Origin: Streptomyces sannanensis
GTDB lineage: Bacteria > Actinomycetota > Actinomycetes > Streptomycetales > Streptomycetaceae
Length of the DNA: 64,000 bases
Direction of reading: 5' to 3'
Assembly (NCBI RefSeq): GCF_039536205.1
Contig: NZ_BAAAYL010000001.1
Span: 3,162,001-3,226,000 of the forward strand
A program made the translations under genes and the position numbers. The notes beneath the pieces were generated by a model. It saw only the letters and a list, made by a program, of their open reading frames with translations, had not been told where the DNA came from and made no database searches. Of the stretch, positions 40,854-50,567 are shown piece after piece (the stretch's first letter is position 1; each line of letters starts with the position of its first letter).

Positions 40854-43094
40854 ATGAACAGGCAGCCCAGCACCGAGGTCCCCCTCCAGAACGGCCAGAC
40901 GTCCGTCGGCTCCTTCGCGGCGCACCGGCCGCGCACCGCTGTGGGCACCACCATGGAGGGTCTGGACGTGGAGACCCATATCGACGCGGGCGTCGACGGG
41001 TACGCGGCGGATGTCGTTCCGCCGGACGGGGAGCTCCCGCACGGCCGCTTCCTGGACCGGGAGCGCAGTTGGCTGGCGTTCAACGAACGAGTGCTGGAGC
41101 TCGCCGAGGACCCGGCGACCCCGCTCCTCGAGCGCGCCAACTTCCTGGCGATCTTCGCATCGAACCTCGACGAGTTCTTCATGGTGCGGGTGGCCGGCCT
41201 CAAGCGCCGTATCGCCACCGGTGTCGCCACCCGTTCGGCCTCCGGGCTCCAGCCCCGCGAGGTCCTGGACCTGATCTGGACCCGCTCGCGCGAGCTCATG
41301 GCGCGGCATGCCGCCTGCTTCCAGCAGGACGTGGCCCCGGCCCTGGCCGAGGAGAACATCCACCTCATCCGCTGGCCGGACCTCACGGAGAAGGAGCAGG
41401 CGCGGCTCTTCACGCTGTTCCGCCAGCAGATCTTCCCCGTGCTGACCCCGCTGGCCGTGGACCCCGCGCACCCCTTCCCGTACATCTCGGGCCTCTCCCT
41501 CAACCTGGCCGTCGTCGTCCGCAACCCGGTCAGCGGCCACCGCCACTTCGCGCGGGTGAAGGTGCCACCGCTGCTGTCCCGCTTCCTGGAGGCGTCCCCG
41601 CAGCGGTACGTACCGCTGGAGGACGTCATCGCGGCGCACCTCGAGGAGCTGTTCCCCGGGATGGAGGTCCTCGCCCACCACACGTTCCGGGTGACCCGGA
41701 ACGAGGACCTGGAGGTGGAGGAGGACGACGCCGAGAACCTGCTCAAGGCGCTGGAGAAGGAGCTCATGCGGCGCCGCTTCGGCCCGCCGGTGCGCCTGGA
41801 GGTCGAGGAGTCCATCGACCCGTACGTCCTGGACCTGCTCGTCCGCGAGCTGAAGATCTCCGACTCCGAGGTGTACCCGCTGCCCGGACCGCTGGACCTC
41901 ACCGGCCTCTTCGGCATCGCCTCCCTCGACCGTCCCGAGCTGAAGTACCGGAAGTTCGTCGCCGGCACCCACCGGGACCTCGCCGAGGTCGAGTCCGCGT
42001 CCGCGCCCGACATCTTCGCGGCCCTGCGGGAGCGGGACGTCCTGCTCCACCACCCGTACGACTCCTTCTCGACCTCCGTCCAGGCTTTCCTGGAGCAGGC
42101 GGCGGCCGACCCGGACGTCCTCGCGATCAAGCAGACCCTCTACCGGACCTCCGGCGACTCGCCGATCGTCGACGCGCTGATAGACGCCGCCGAGTCCGGC
42201 AAGCAGGTGCTCGTCCTGGTCGAGATCAAGGCCCGCTTCGACGAGCAGGCCAACATCAAGTGGGCGCGCAAGCTGGAGGAGGCCGGCTGCCATGTCGTGT
42301 ACGGCCTGGTCGGGCTGAAGACCCACTGCAAGCTGTCGCTGGTCGTCCGGCAGGAGGGCGAGATCCTGCGCCGCTACTCACACGTGGGAACGGGCAACTA
42401 CCACCCCAAGACCGCCCGCCTCTACGAGGATCTGGGCCTGCTCACCGCGGACCCGCAGGTCGGCGCCGACCTCTCCGACCTCTTCAACCGGCTGTCCGGC
42501 TACTCCCGCCGCGAGACCTACCGCCGGCTGCTGGTCGCCCCCAAGTCGCTGCGCGACGGCCTGATCGCCCGGATCAACAAGGAGATCGCCCACCACCGCT
42601 CCGGGCGCCCCGCCTCCGTACGCATCAAGGTCAACTCGATGGTCGACGAGGCCGTCATCGACGCCTGCTACCGGGCCTCGCAGGCCGGTGTCCCGGTCGA
42701 CGTCTGGGTCCGCGGCATCTGCGCGATACGCCCCGGAGTCCCCGGCCTCTCCGAGAACATCCGCGTCCGCTCCGTCCTCGGACGCTTCCTCGAGCACTCG
42801 CGGATCTTCGCCTTCGGCAACGGCGGCGAACCCGAGGTGTGGTTCGGCAGCGCCGACATGATGCACCGCAACCTCGACCGCCGCATCGAAGCGCTGGTAC
42901 GGGTCACCGACCCGGCCCACCGCGCATCCCTCAGCCGACTGCTGGAGACCGGCATGTCCGACACCACCTCCTCCTGGCACCTCGGACCCGACGGCGACTG
43001 GACCCGGCACTCCACCGACGGTGACGGTCAGCCGCTGCGGAACGTACAGGAGATGCTGATAGACGCCCGGAGGCGCCGGCGTGCACAGCCCTGA
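40854..43094 (+). CDS. ppk: polyphosphate kinase 1
   Basis: A 746-residue enzyme that reversibly polymerises ATP gamma-phosphate into polyphosphate; in S. lividans ppk loss raises antibiotic output. The N-terminal domain has [20 protein letters not shown] and [20 protein letters not shown]. The phospho-acceptor His is His510 in [19 protein letters not shown], and the second catalytic His is His648 in [13 protein letters not shown]. Start: MNRQPSTEV at 40854; the longer frame is noncoding leader. The CHAD gene overlaps its end by 14 bp. Confidence 0.95.
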   Translation: MNRQPSTEVPLQNGQTSVGSFAAHRPRTAVGTTMEGLDVETHIDAGVDGYAADVVPPDGELPHGRFLDRERSWLAFNERVLELAEDPATPLLERANFLAIFASNLDEFFMVRVAGLKRRIATGVATRSASGLQPREVLDLIWTRSRELMARHAACFQQDVAPALAEENIHLIRWPDLTEKEQARLFTLFRQQIFPVLTPLAVDPAHPFPYISGLSLNLAVVVRNPVSGHRHFARVKVPPLLSRFLEASPQRYVPLEDVIAAHLEELFPGMEVLAHHTFRVTRNEDLEVEEDDAENLLKALEKELMRRRFGPPVRLEVEESIDPYVLDLLVRELKISDSEVYPLPGPLDLTGLFGIASLDRPELKYRKFVAGTHRDLAEVESASAPDIFAALRERDVLLHHPYDSFSTSVQAFLEQAAADPDVLAIKQTLYRTSGDSPIVDALIDAAESGKQVLVLVEIKARFDEQANIKWARKLEEAGCHVVYGLVGLKTHCKLSLVVRQEGEILRRYSHVGTGNYHPKTARLYEDLGLLTADPQVGADLSDLFNRLSGYSRRETYRRLLVAPKSLRDGLIARINKEIAHHRSGRPASVRIKVNSMVDEAVIDACYRASQAGVPVDVWVRGICAIRPGVPGLSENIRVRSVLGRFLEHSRIFAFGNGGEPEVWFGSADMMHRNLDRRIEALVRVTDPAHRASLSRLLETGMSDTTSSWHLGPDGDWTRHSTDGDGQPLRNVQEMLIDARRRRRAQP

Positions 43095-44160
43095 CCCGCT
43101 CCGACAGCCGGCGGCCGACGTCATCACCCCCTACCTCCACCACCAGGCGGCGGAGTTCCTCCGCAGCCTGCGCCTGCACCGCGAGAGCGGCCCGGCCGTG
43201 AAGGACGCCGAGGCGGCGGCCCGGGCGCTGCGCCACGCGGCCCGCCGCATCAGCGGCACCCTGCACACCTTCCGCCCCCTGCTGAAGGCCGACTGGGCCG
43301 ACGGGCTGCGCACGGAACTGGCCTGGCTCTCCGGCACCCTGGCCGTCGAGCACGCCTGCGCGGCGCGTCTGACGCGGCTGCTGGCCGCCCTCGACCGCCT
43401 CAACGGCACGGGCGCGGTGCCTGCCGCGCGCGTCGAGGAGTACGCCGTCGTCACCGACGGCCCGGCCGGGAGCGCGACGGCGACCGCGGAGCCCGCGGCC
43501 GGCCGGTCGGGGACGGGCAGGCGGGGAACCTCCACGCGAGGCGCGCTGACCGTGGGCGCGGCGCGGGCCGGCGCGCTGCTGGAGCGGCAGCTCACGCTGG
43601 CCCGGACGCGGGCACACTCCGCGGCGTTGCAGGCACTCGGGTCGTCACGGTTCCACGCCGTGGCCGACGCCGTGGCCTTACTCGCGTCCGAGGTGCCGCT
43701 GGGGCCCGCCGCGGCCTCGTCGGCCGCCGAGATCCTGCCCTCCGCCGCCGAACCCGCCGAGCGGCGGCTCGCCGAGGCGGTGGCCGCCCTGCCGCTGAGC
43801 CGCGCCGCCCACCCCTACAACGCGGAAGCCCTGGTCAACGGCCTCGCCGACGCCGATGCCGCCGCCCAGGACACCCCCTGGCACCAGGTACGGGACCGGC
43901 TCCGGCTGCACCGGTACGCCCGTGAGGTGCTGCGTCTCGCCGTGGACGAACGGCTGACCGACGCGGCCCGTGCCCTGGACCGGCACCGGGACGCGGCGGA
44001 GGCCGCGGTGGCCGCCGCGGCCGCGGCCCGTACCCCGCGTATCGCGCCGGCGACGGCCTACGCCCTCGGGGTGCTGCACGCCGACCAGCGGCACGAGGTC
44101 GAGGCGGCCCGGTTCGCCTTCCAGCAGGTGTGGCAGAAGGCCGTGGTGACGGCCTCATGA
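43081..44160 (+). CDS. CHAD domain protein
   Basis: A 359-residue, Ala/Arg/His-rich all-helical protein with two CHAD four-helix modules (about 10-130 and 200-350) and a Thr/Ala/Gly linker. Conserved His and Arg line a basic groove: [20 protein letters not shown] and [17 protein letters not shown] proteins are known to bind polyphosphate. The gene starts at GTG 43081 inside ppk and ends overlapping the Nudix start, so translation is tightly coupled. A role in polyphosphate granules or its metabolism fits. Confidence 0.9.
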   Translation: MHSPDPLRQPAADVITPYLHHQAAEFLRSLRLHRESGPAVKDAEAAARALRHAARRISGTLHTFRPLLKADWADGLRTELAWLSGTLAVEHACAARLTRLLAALDRLNGTGAVPAARVEEYAVVTDGPAGSATATAEPAAGRSGTGRRGTSTRGALTVGAARAGALLERQLTLARTRAHSAALQALGSSRFHAVADAVALLASEVPLGPAAASSAAEILPSAAEPAERRLAEAVAALPLSRAAHPYNAEALVNGLADADAAAQDTPWHQVRDRLRLHRYAREVLRLAVDERLTDAARALDRHRDAAEAAVAAAAAARTPRIAPATAYALGVLHADQRHEVEAARFAFQQVWQKAVVTAS

Positions 44161-44567
44161 ACGACGTCGTGCTCGCCGCGGGCTGTGTCCTGTGGCGGCG
44201 CTCCCCGCTCGACGGCAGGATGGAAATCTGTCTGGTACACCGGCCGAAGTACGACGACTGGTCCCATCCCAAAGGCAAACTCAAGAGCGGCGAGGGCCTT
44301 CTCGACTGCGCCGTGCGCGAGGTGCTGGAGGAGACCGGCCAGCGGTGCGTTCCCGGCGCCCCGCTGCCGACGGACCACTACATCGCGAACGGCCGCCCCA
44401 AGCAGGTGGCGTACTGGGCGGCCGAGGCGACCGGCGGCCGTTTCGTCCCCGGCAAAGAGGTCGACCGTGTACTGTGGCTGCCTCCCGACGCGGCCCGGCA
44501 GCGGCTCACCCGGCCCCATGACCGGCAGCTCGTCGACGCGCTGCTGAAGGCCCTTCACACAGCGTGA
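44157..44567 (+). CDS. Nudix hydrolase
   Basis: It has 136 residues. The Nudix box G-x5-E-x7-R-E-U-x-E-E-x-G-U is complete: GKLKSGEGLLDCAVREVLEE then TGQRC. It follows an N-terminal VLAAGCVLWRRSPLDG strand and the substrate loop YDDWSHPKG. The start at ATG 44157 overlaps the CHAD stop. Family members with this W-S-h-P-K-G loop hydrolyse dinucleoside polyphosphates, inositol pyrophosphates or polyphosphate; an oxidised-dNTP role is less likely but not excluded. It belongs to the ppk-CHAD-Nudix operon directly upstream of pstS. Confidence 0.9.
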   Translation: MNDVVLAAGCVLWRRSPLDGRMEICLVHRPKYDDWSHPKGKLKSGEGLLDCAVREVLEETGQRCVPGAPLPTDHYIANGRPKQVAYWAAEATGGRFVPGKEVDRVLWLPPDAARQRLTRPHDRQLVDALLKALHTA

Positions 44568-44606
44568 CCCGGGCGAGCAGGCCCGCGCACCGCTCCGACC
44601 GACACG

Positions 44607-44650
44607 GTTCACCTTCCGTTAACTCTTCCCCGTCGGCCGCTTCACCTGAT
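44607..44650 (+). promoter_or_regulatory. PHO box upstream of pstS
   Basis: Eleven-base direct repeats in phase: GTTCACCTTCC (44607-44617), GTTAACTCTTC (44618-44628), one unmatched unit, then CTTCACCTGAT (44640-44650). They fit the GTTCACC consensus bound by PhoP. CCTAATTT just downstream (about 44654-44661) is a possible -10. PhoP-PhoR would induce pst under phosphate limitation. Confidence 0.85.
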
Positions 44651-44765
44651 CTGCCTAATTTCGGGCTTGCACGATGCACCACGCATCGCGGCACATTCCA
44701 ACACCTCGCACGCCGTCGTACGAAAGACCAAAGGAACCGGCGGCTCCTGGAAGGAACACCCGAAA

Positions 44766-45908
44766 GTGAAGCTTCAGCGCAAGAACCGGCTTCGCGCCAC
44801 CGCCTTCGGCGCCCTCGCCGTCTCCGGCGCCCTGGTCCTCACGGCGTGCGGCTCCGACGACAACACCAAGAAGGACGCGACCGGCGCCACCAGCTCCCAG
44901 ACGAGCGCCGCCGCGTCCAACGTCAAGTGCGACGACGCCAAGGGCCAGCTGCTCGCCTCCGGCTCCAGCGCTCAGAAGAACGCCATGGACCTGTGGGTCA
45001 AGAACTACATGGCCGCCTGCACGGGTGTCGAGGTCAACTACAAGTCCTCCTCCTCCGGTGAGGGCATCGTCGCCTTCAACCAGGGCACCGTCGGCTTCGC
45101 CGGTTCCGACTCGGCGCTGAAGCCCGAAGAGGTCGCCGACTCCAAGAAGATCTGCAAGGACGGCCAGGGCATCAACCTGCCGATGGTCGGCGGCCCGATC
45201 GCGATCGGTTACCACCTGGAGGGTGTGGACAACCTCGTCCTCGACGCGCCCACCATCGCCAAGATCTTCAACAGCAAGATCAAGAAGTGGAACGACCCGG
45301 CGATCGCCAAGCTGAACCCGGGGGCCAAGCTTCCGGACAAGGCGATCCAGGCCTTCCACCGCTCCGAGGACTCCGGCACCACCCAGAACCTCGGCAAGTA
45401 CCTCGGCGCCACCGCCAAGGCCGACTGGCCGTACGAGCCCGAGAAGAAGTGGCCGGCCCCGGGTGGCCTGGCCGCCTCCGGCTCCGCCGGTGTCGCCTCC
45501 GCCGTCAAGCAGACCGACGGCACGATCGGCTACTTCGAGCTCTCCTACGCGACCTCCCAGTCCATCTCCACGGTCAAGGTCGACACCGGTGCCGGCGCCC
45601 CGGTCGAGGCCACCCCGGAGAACGCCTCCAAGGCCATCGCCGCCGCCCAGATCAAGGGCACCGGCAAGGACCTGGCCCTGGGCCTGGACTACGCCACCAA
45701 GGCCGAGGGTGCCTACCCGATCGTCCTGGTGACCTACGAGATCGTCTGTGACAAGGGCAACAAGCCCGAGACCCTCGACACGGTCAAGTCCTTCCTCACC
45801 TACACCTCCGGCGACGAGGGTCAGAAGATCCTCTCGGAGAACGGCTACGCCCCGATCCCGGCCGAGATCAACGCCAAGGTCCGCGAGACCGTCGCCTCGC
45901 TCTCCTAA
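44766..45908 (+). CDS. pstS: phosphate-binding lipoprotein PstS
   Basis: A 380-residue high-affinity phosphate receptor. A basic n-region and hydrophobic core end in the lipobox LVLTAC with Cys28, so the mature protein is anchored outside the membrane. Phosphate ligands are in LLASGSSAQKNAM, FAGSDSAL and FHRSEDSGTTQNL. Start GTG 44766 (VKLQRKNRLR) gives a proper signal peptide; the upstream frame overlaps the PHO box. A very strong hairpin separates it from pstC, fitting the excess of PstS over the transporter. Confidence 0.96.
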   Translation: MKLQRKNRLRATAFGALAVSGALVLTACGSDDNTKKDATGATSSQTSAAASNVKCDDAKGQLLASGSSAQKNAMDLWVKNYMAACTGVEVNYKSSSSGEGIVAFNQGTVGFAGSDSALKPEEVADSKKICKDGQGINLPMVGGPIAIGYHLEGVDNLVLDAPTIAKIFNSKIKKWNDPAIAKLNPGAKLPDKAIQAFHRSEDSGTTQNLGKYLGATAKADWPYEPEKKWPAPGGLAASGSAGVASAVKQTDGTIGYFELSYATSQSISTVKVDTGAGAPVEATPENASKAIAAAQIKGTGKDLALGLDYATKAEGAYPIVLVTYEIVCDKGNKPETLDTVKSFLTYTSGDEGQKILSENGYAPIPAEINAKVRETVASLS

Positions 45909-45917
45909 AACCGCATA

Positions 45918-45954
45918 GGCGGCCGGCCCGGCGCACCTCGCCGGGCCGGCCGCC
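45918..45954 (+). terminator. 16-bp perfect hairpin between pstS and pstC
   Basis: GGCGGCCGGCCCGGCG (45918-45933) and CGCCGGGCCGGCCGCC (45939-45954) with loop CACCT. There is no U-run. It probably acts as a partial terminator or as an mRNA 3' stabiliser, giving more pstS than pstCAB transcript. Confidence 0.8.
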
Positions 45955-46013
45955 ACCACTCCGGTGCACCGCCGCCAGGGGAGCCATCCTCCCCCATCCA
46001 GACCGGAAAGATC

Positions 46014-46997
46014 ATGGCTATAACAACAGGAAACCAAGCACCGCCGGCCGGCCGCCGGCGTGCGACGTCCACCGGCCGCGCCGGTGACAAGATCTTCCTC
46101 GGGCTCTCCCGGGGTTCCGGCATTCTGCTGCTGGTCATCATGGCGTCCATCGCCGTGTTCCTCAGCTACCGTGCCGCGATCGCCATCTCGCAGGACGAGG
46201 GCAACTTCCTCACCACCTTCGACTGGAACCCGGCCGGCGACCCGCCGGTCTTCGGCATCGCCGTCCTGCTCTTCGGCACCGTCGTCAGCTCGGTCATCGC
46301 GATGGCCATCGCGGTCCCGGTCGCCGTCGGTATCGCCCTCTTCATCTCCCACTACGCGCCGCGCAAGCTCGCCGCGCCCCTCGCCTACGTCGTGGATCTG
46401 CTGGCCGCCGTGCCGTCGATCGTCTACGGCCTCTGGGGCTCCCTCTTCCTCGTCCCGTACCTCGAGGGCCTCAACCTCTGGCTCGACCAGTACATGGGCT
46501 GGACCTACGTCTTCGACAAGACCGAGGTGGGCGTCGCCCGCTCGCTCTTCACCGTGGGCATCCTGCTGGCGATCATGATCCTGCCGATCATCACCAGCGT
46601 CAGCCGCGAGGTGTTCCTGCAGGTCCCGCGCATGAACGAGGAGGCCGCCCTGGCGCTCGGCGCCACCCGCTGGGAGGTCATCCGCATGGCCGTCCTGCCC
46701 TTCGGCCGCTCCGGCGTGATCTCGGCCTCGATGCTGGGTCTCGGCCGTGCGCTGGGCGAGACGATGGCCGTCGCCACCGTGCTCTCCCCGAGCTTCGTGA
46801 TCTCGGGCCACCTGCTCGACCCGGGCGGCGGCACGTTCGCCCAGAACATCGCCGCGAAGTTCGACGAGGCCAATGAGTTCGGGCGGGACGCCCTGATCGC
46901 CTCCGGCCTGGTCCTCTTCATCCTCACGCTGCTGGTCAACGGCGCGGCCCGCCTGATCATCGCGCGCCGCAAGGAGTACTCGGGGGCGAACGCCTGA
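46014..46997 (+). CDS. pstC: phosphate ABC transporter permease PstC
   Basis: It has 327 residues with six membrane helices. The binding-protein-dependent permease loop EEAALALGATRWEVIRMAVL (E-A-A-x3-G-A) contacts PstB. LLAAVPSIVYGLWGSLFLVP is the conserved helix/loop of the PstC subunit. The ATG at 46014 follows the pstS-pstC hairpin by 59 bp. Its TGA stop overlaps the pstA start by one base. Confidence 0.96.
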   Translation: MAITTGNQAPPAGRRRATSTGRAGDKIFLGLSRGSGILLLVIMASIAVFLSYRAAIAISQDEGNFLTTFDWNPAGDPPVFGIAVLLFGTVVSSVIAMAIAVPVAVGIALFISHYAPRKLAAPLAYVVDLLAAVPSIVYGLWGSLFLVPYLEGLNLWLDQYMGWTYVFDKTEVGVARSLFTVGILLAIMILPIITSVSREVFLQVPRMNEEAALALGATRWEVIRMAVLPFGRSGVISASMLGLGRALGETMAVATVLSPSFVISGHLLDPGGGTFAQNIAAKFDEANEFGRDALIASGLVLFILTLLVNGAARLIIARRKEYSGANA

Positions 46998-48061
46998 TGA
47001 GCCACACGCACCAGGACGTACGTCCCCTCGCACCCAAGCAGAGCCTCACCCGCCGCGGTCTGCCCCGCTGGGCGCCCGCCGGCATCGGCGCCGCCTCCGT
47101 CGCCCTCGGCATCGCCATCGGCCTGGTGGCCGGTCTCGAGAGCCGGACCCAGTGGGGCCTGATCGCCGCCATGCTGTTCGTCGGCATCACGTACACCGCC
47201 TCCTCCGTGGTCGAGAACAAGCGCCAGGCCAAGGACCGCGTCGCCACCAGCCTCGTCTGGGTGTGCTTCGTCCTCGCCGTCGTGCCGCTGCTCTCCCTCC
47301 TCTGGGTCACCCTCAGCCGCGGCCTGAAGGTCCTCGACGGCTACTTCCTCACCCACTCCATGGCCGGCGTCCCCGGCTTCGAGCCCGGCGGCGGTGTCTA
47401 CCACGCGCTGATCGGCACCCTGGAGCAGGTCGGCCTCGCCACCCTCATCGCCGCCCCGATCGGCCTGCTGACCGCCGTCTACCTGGTGGAGTACGGCAAG
47501 GGCGCCCTGGCCAAGGCCGTGACCTTCTTCGTCGACGTCATGACGGGCATCCCGTCGATCGTCGCGGGCCTCTTCATCCTGACGATCATGCTGATGCTGG
47601 GCCTGTCCCCGGCCGGCTACCTGGGCTCGCTCGCCCTGGCCATCCTGATGATGCCCGTCGTCGTCCGCTCCACCGAGGAGATGCTCAAGCTCGTCCCGAA
47701 CGAGCTGCGCGAGGCCTCGCTGGCCCTCGGTGTCCCGAAGTGGCGCACCATCCTGAAGGTCGTTCTGCCGACCGCGATCGGGGGTATCACGACCGGTGTG
47801 ATGCTCGCCATCGCCCGCATCGCAGGTGAGACCGCCCCGATCATGCTGCTCGTCTTCGGCAGCCAGCTGATCAACGCCAACCCCTTCGAAGGTGCCCAGT
47901 CCTCGCTCCCCTTCTATATCTGGGAGCAGTACCGGGTCGGCAGCGAGGCGTCGTACGACCGCGCCTGGGCCGCCGCACTGGTCCTGATCGCCTTCGTCAT
48001 GATCCTCAATCTGGTGGCCCGCGGCATCGCCCGCTGGAAGGCCCCGAAGACCGGCCGCTGA
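46997..48061 (+). CDS. pstA: phosphate ABC transporter permease PstA
   Basis: It has 354 residues. Two extra N-terminal helices (about 29-75) precede the six-helix permease core. [20 protein letters not shown] matches the core helix, and the coupling loop is [20 protein letters not shown]. It forms the channel with PstC and is coupled to it by a TGATG overlap. pstB follows 22 bp downstream. Confidence 0.96.
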   Translation: MSHTHQDVRPLAPKQSLTRRGLPRWAPAGIGAASVALGIAIGLVAGLESRTQWGLIAAMLFVGITYTASSVVENKRQAKDRVATSLVWVCFVLAVVPLLSLLWVTLSRGLKVLDGYFLTHSMAGVPGFEPGGGVYHALIGTLEQVGLATLIAAPIGLLTAVYLVEYGKGALAKAVTFFVDVMTGIPSIVAGLFILTIMLMLGLSPAGYLGSLALAILMMPVVVRSTEEMLKLVPNELREASLALGVPKWRTILKVVLPTAIGGITTGVMLAIARIAGETAPIMLLVFGSQLINANPFEGAQSSLPFYIWEQYRVGSEASYDRAWAAALVLIAFVMILNLVARGIARWKAPKTGR

Positions 48062-48083
48062 GGCCACTGGAAGTGATGTAGAA

Positions 48084-48860
48084 ATGGCCAAGCGAATCGA
48101 CGTCAGCGGCCTCACCGCCTACTACGGCTCCCACAAGGCGATCGAGGACATCTCGATGACCGTGGAGCCCCGCTCCGTCACCGCCTTCATCGGCCCGTCC
48201 GGCTGCGGCAAGTCCACCTTCCTGCGCACCCTGAACCGTATGCACGAGGTCACCCCCGGCGGCCGCGTCGAGGGCAAGGTGATGCTGGACGACGAGAACC
48301 TGTACGGCGCGAACGTCGACCCGGTCGCGGTGCGCCGCACGGTCGGTATGGTGTTCCAGCGCCCGAACCCCTTCCCGACCATGTCGATCTTCGACAATGT
48401 CGCGGCGGGCCTGCGCCTCAACGGCAAGTACGGCAAGAACCAGCTGGGCGACATCGTCGAGCGGTCGCTGCGCGGCGCCAACCTCTGGAACGAGGTCAAG
48501 GACCGCCTCAACAAGCCCGGCTCCGGCCTCTCCGGCGGCCAGCAGCAGCGTCTGTGCATCGCCCGCGCCATCGCGGTCGAGCCGGAGGTCCTGCTGATGG
48601 ACGAGCCGTGCTCCGCCCTGGACCCGATCTCCACCCTCGCCATCGAGGACCTGATCGGCGAGCTGAAGGACCGCTTCACGATCGTCATCGTGACGCACAA
48701 CATGCAGCAGGCGGCCCGTGTCTCGGACCGTACGGCCTTCTTCAACCTCGCGGGGGTCGGCCAGCCCGGCCGTCTCATCGAGATCGACGAGACCGAGCGG
48801 ATCTTCTCCAACCCGTCCGTCCAGGCGACCGAGGACTACATCTCCGGGCGCTTCGGATAG
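48084..48860 (+). CDS. pstB: phosphate ABC transporter ATPase PstB
   Basis: It has 258 residues. Walker A is GPSGCGKST (37-45), the Q-loop is [16 protein letters not shown], the signature is [16 protein letters not shown], Walker B is [13 protein letters not shown], and the switch His is in [13 protein letters not shown]. The family-typical ending [16 protein letters not shown] and YISGRFG is complete. It ends the pst operon; a terminator lies 140 bp downstream. Confidence 0.96.
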   Translation: MAKRIDVSGLTAYYGSHKAIEDISMTVEPRSVTAFIGPSGCGKSTFLRTLNRMHEVTPGGRVEGKVMLDDENLYGANVDPVAVRRTVGMVFQRPNPFPTMSIFDNVAAGLRLNGKYGKNQLGDIVERSLRGANLWNEVKDRLNKPGSGLSGGQQQRLCIARAIAVEPEVLLMDEPCSALDPISTLAIEDLIGELKDRFTIVIVTHNMQQAARVSDRTAFFNLAGVGQPGRLIEIDETERIFSNPSVQATEDYISGRFG

Positions 48861-49001
48861 TCGTCCTGAAACGTGGCCGACCTGGGCCAGGGGCGTTGAC
48901 GGTCGCTGCCGGTGGCGGGTTCACCAGGCGCGACCTCAAGTCCCGTGGCCGTCGGCTCTCGGACTGCCTTGCGGTGCTGCATGGCGGTGCCACCGCAGGG
49001 C

Positions 49002-49037
49002 AACGGGCCCGCTCCCCGGCCAGGGGGCGGGCCCGTT
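49002..49037 (+). terminator. terminator of the pst operon
   Basis: AACGGGCCCGC (49002-49012) and GCGGGCCCGTT (49027-49037), with additional CCCC/GGGG pairing in the loop, followed by CCTTTG. Confidence 0.8.
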
Positions 49038-49239
49038 CCTTTGCCCTCTGCCGCCACCGCGGCAGTCCTCGCATCCACCGGTCTCACACCGGTCGCCGCT
49101 GCCCCACCCGCAGCGGCAAGCACCACAGCCGCAGTACGGCTCCGCCACCGGGCGGCGGTACGACAAGCCCACGCTCATCAGCGCCGCCTCGGCCGGCGTG
49201 CAGGGGCATCCGCCCCGGACCGAACCCGGCGCACCGAGC

Positions 49240-49277
49240 AGCGCGCCCCCGCCGGATCCTTCCGGCGGGGGCGCGCT
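49240..49277 (-). terminator. strong hairpin downstream of pit
   Basis: AGCGCGCCCCCGCCGGA (49240-49256) and TCCGGCGGGGGCGCGCT (49261-49277) form a perfect 17-bp stem with loop TCCT. It is probably the original terminator of the minus-strand pit gene, now about 290 bp from its stop because of the repeat expansion. Confidence 0.8.
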
Positions 49278-49297
49278 GTCGTAGGTCACAAACGGGG

Positions 49298-49632
49298 TCA
49301 GCCGAACGCCAGGTAGACCACGCCATAGCTCGCCGCAGCGACCAGCGCCGCGGCCGGCATCGTGATACCGCATCCCCCGGGGGACACCCCCCGGACCCCC
49401 GGCAGAGAGCCACCGCAGCCGGGGCTCGCGTCAGCCGAACGCCAGGTAGACCACGCCATAGCTCGCCGCAGCGACCAGCGCCGCAGCCGGCATCGTGATA
49501 CCGCATCCCCCGGGGGACACCCCCCGGACCCCCGGCAGAGAGCCGCCGCAGCCGGGGCTCCCGTCAGCCGAACGCCAGGTAGACCACGCCATAGCTCGCC
49601 GCAGCGACCAGCGCCGCAGCCGGCATCGTGAT
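49298..49632. repeat. 133-bp tandem amplification of the pit 3' end
   Basis: The last 69 bp of pit (stop codon included), plus a 64-bp spacer, occur in two extra copies beginning at 49298 and 49431; the gene's own end begins at 49564. Copies differ at only a few positions (for example GCGGCCGG against GCAGCCGG). Each spacer carries a CCGGGGG-ACAC-CCCCCGG hairpin. The unit length is not divisible by three. Confidence 0.95.
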
Positions 49633-50562
49633 GAACCAGCCCAGCACGATGTTCTTGGCGACGCCCCAGCGGACCGCGTTGACGCGCTTCGTCGCGCCCA
49701 CGCCCATGATCGCCGAGGTGATGACATGCGTCGTGGAGATCGGCGCGTGGAACATGAAGGACGCCGTGTACATCACGGACGCCGCCGTGGTCTCCGCCGC
49801 GAACCCCTGCGGCGGGTCCAGCTCGATGATCCGCCGGCCCAGCGTGCGCATGATGCGCCAGCCGCCCGCGTACGTACCCAGCGACAGCATCAGCGCGCAG
49901 GAGATCTTCACCCACGCCGGAATCGGGTCGCCGGCCTGCTCGACATCGGCGATGACCAGGGCCATCACCACGACGCCCATGGTCTTCTGCGCGTCCTGGA
50001 GACCGTGGCCGAGCGCCATGCCCGCCGCCGAGACGGTCTGCGCTATCCGGAAGCCCCTCTTCGTCTTGTGCGGGCCCGACTTGCGGAAGATCCACATGAT
50101 GACGGCCATCACCAAATAGCCGAGGATCAGTCCCACGACCGGCGAGAGGAACATCGGGATGATGACCTTGTCGATCACGCCCGACCAGATGACCTGGGTC
50201 CCGCCGGCGAGCGCCGCACCCACCATTCCGCCGAACAGCGCGTGCGAGGAGGACGACGGCAGACCGAAGTACCAGGTGATCAGGTTCCAGACGATCGCGC
50301 CGACCAGCGCGGCGAAGAGGATGCCCATCCCCTTGTCGCCGGTCGGGGTCGCGATGAGCCCCTCGCTGACGGTCTTGGCGACGCCCTGTCCCAGGAAGGC
50401 ACCGGCGAGGTTCATGACCGCGGCCATGGCGAGCGCGGCGCGCGGGGTCAGGGCCCGCGTCGACACCGAGGTGGCGATGGCGTTCGCCGAGTCGTGGAAA
50501 CCGTTCGTATACGTGAAGCCGAGCGCGACCGCGATGGTCACGACAAGAGCAAAGGTGTCCAC
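49564..50562 (-). CDS. pit: low-affinity inorganic phosphate transporter (PiT family)
   Basis: It has 332 residues with about ten membrane helices. The two PiT signatures are visible: GFTYTNGFHDSANAIATSVS at the N-terminus and SFMFHAPISTTHVITSAIMG near the C-terminus. LPSSSSHALFGGMVGAAL is the substrate loop. It imports metal-phosphate by proton symport when phosphate is plentiful. The DUF47 partner gene lies 5 bp upstream on the same strand, and the pair is convergent with pstSCAB. Its 3' end has been tandemly duplicated without changing the reading frame. Confidence 0.95.
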   Translation of the reverse strand: MDTFALVVTIAVALGFTYTNGFHDSANAIATSVSTRALTPRAALAMAAVMNLAGAFLGQGVAKTVSEGLIATPTGDKGMGILFAALVGAIVWNLITWYFGLPSSSSHALFGGMVGAALAGGTQVIWSGVIDKVIIPMFLSPVVGLILGYLVMAVIMWIFRKSGPHKTKRGFRIAQTVSAAGMALGHGLQDAQKTMGVVVMALVIADVEQAGDPIPAWVKISCALMLSLGTYAGGWRIMRTLGRRIIELDPPQGFAAETTAASVMYTASFMFHAPISTTHVITSAIMGVGATKRVNAVRWGVAKNIVLGWFITMPAAALVAAASYGVVYLAFG

Positions 50563-50567
50563 GAAGC

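Larger units (their letters stand above)
48861..49297. other. intergenic region between pstB and the pit 3' repeats
   Basis: No supported gene in 437 bp. Two terminators lie here (49002-49037 and 49240-49277). The DNA between them is open in some frames but has no recognisable domain or ribosome site. Confidence 0.6.
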
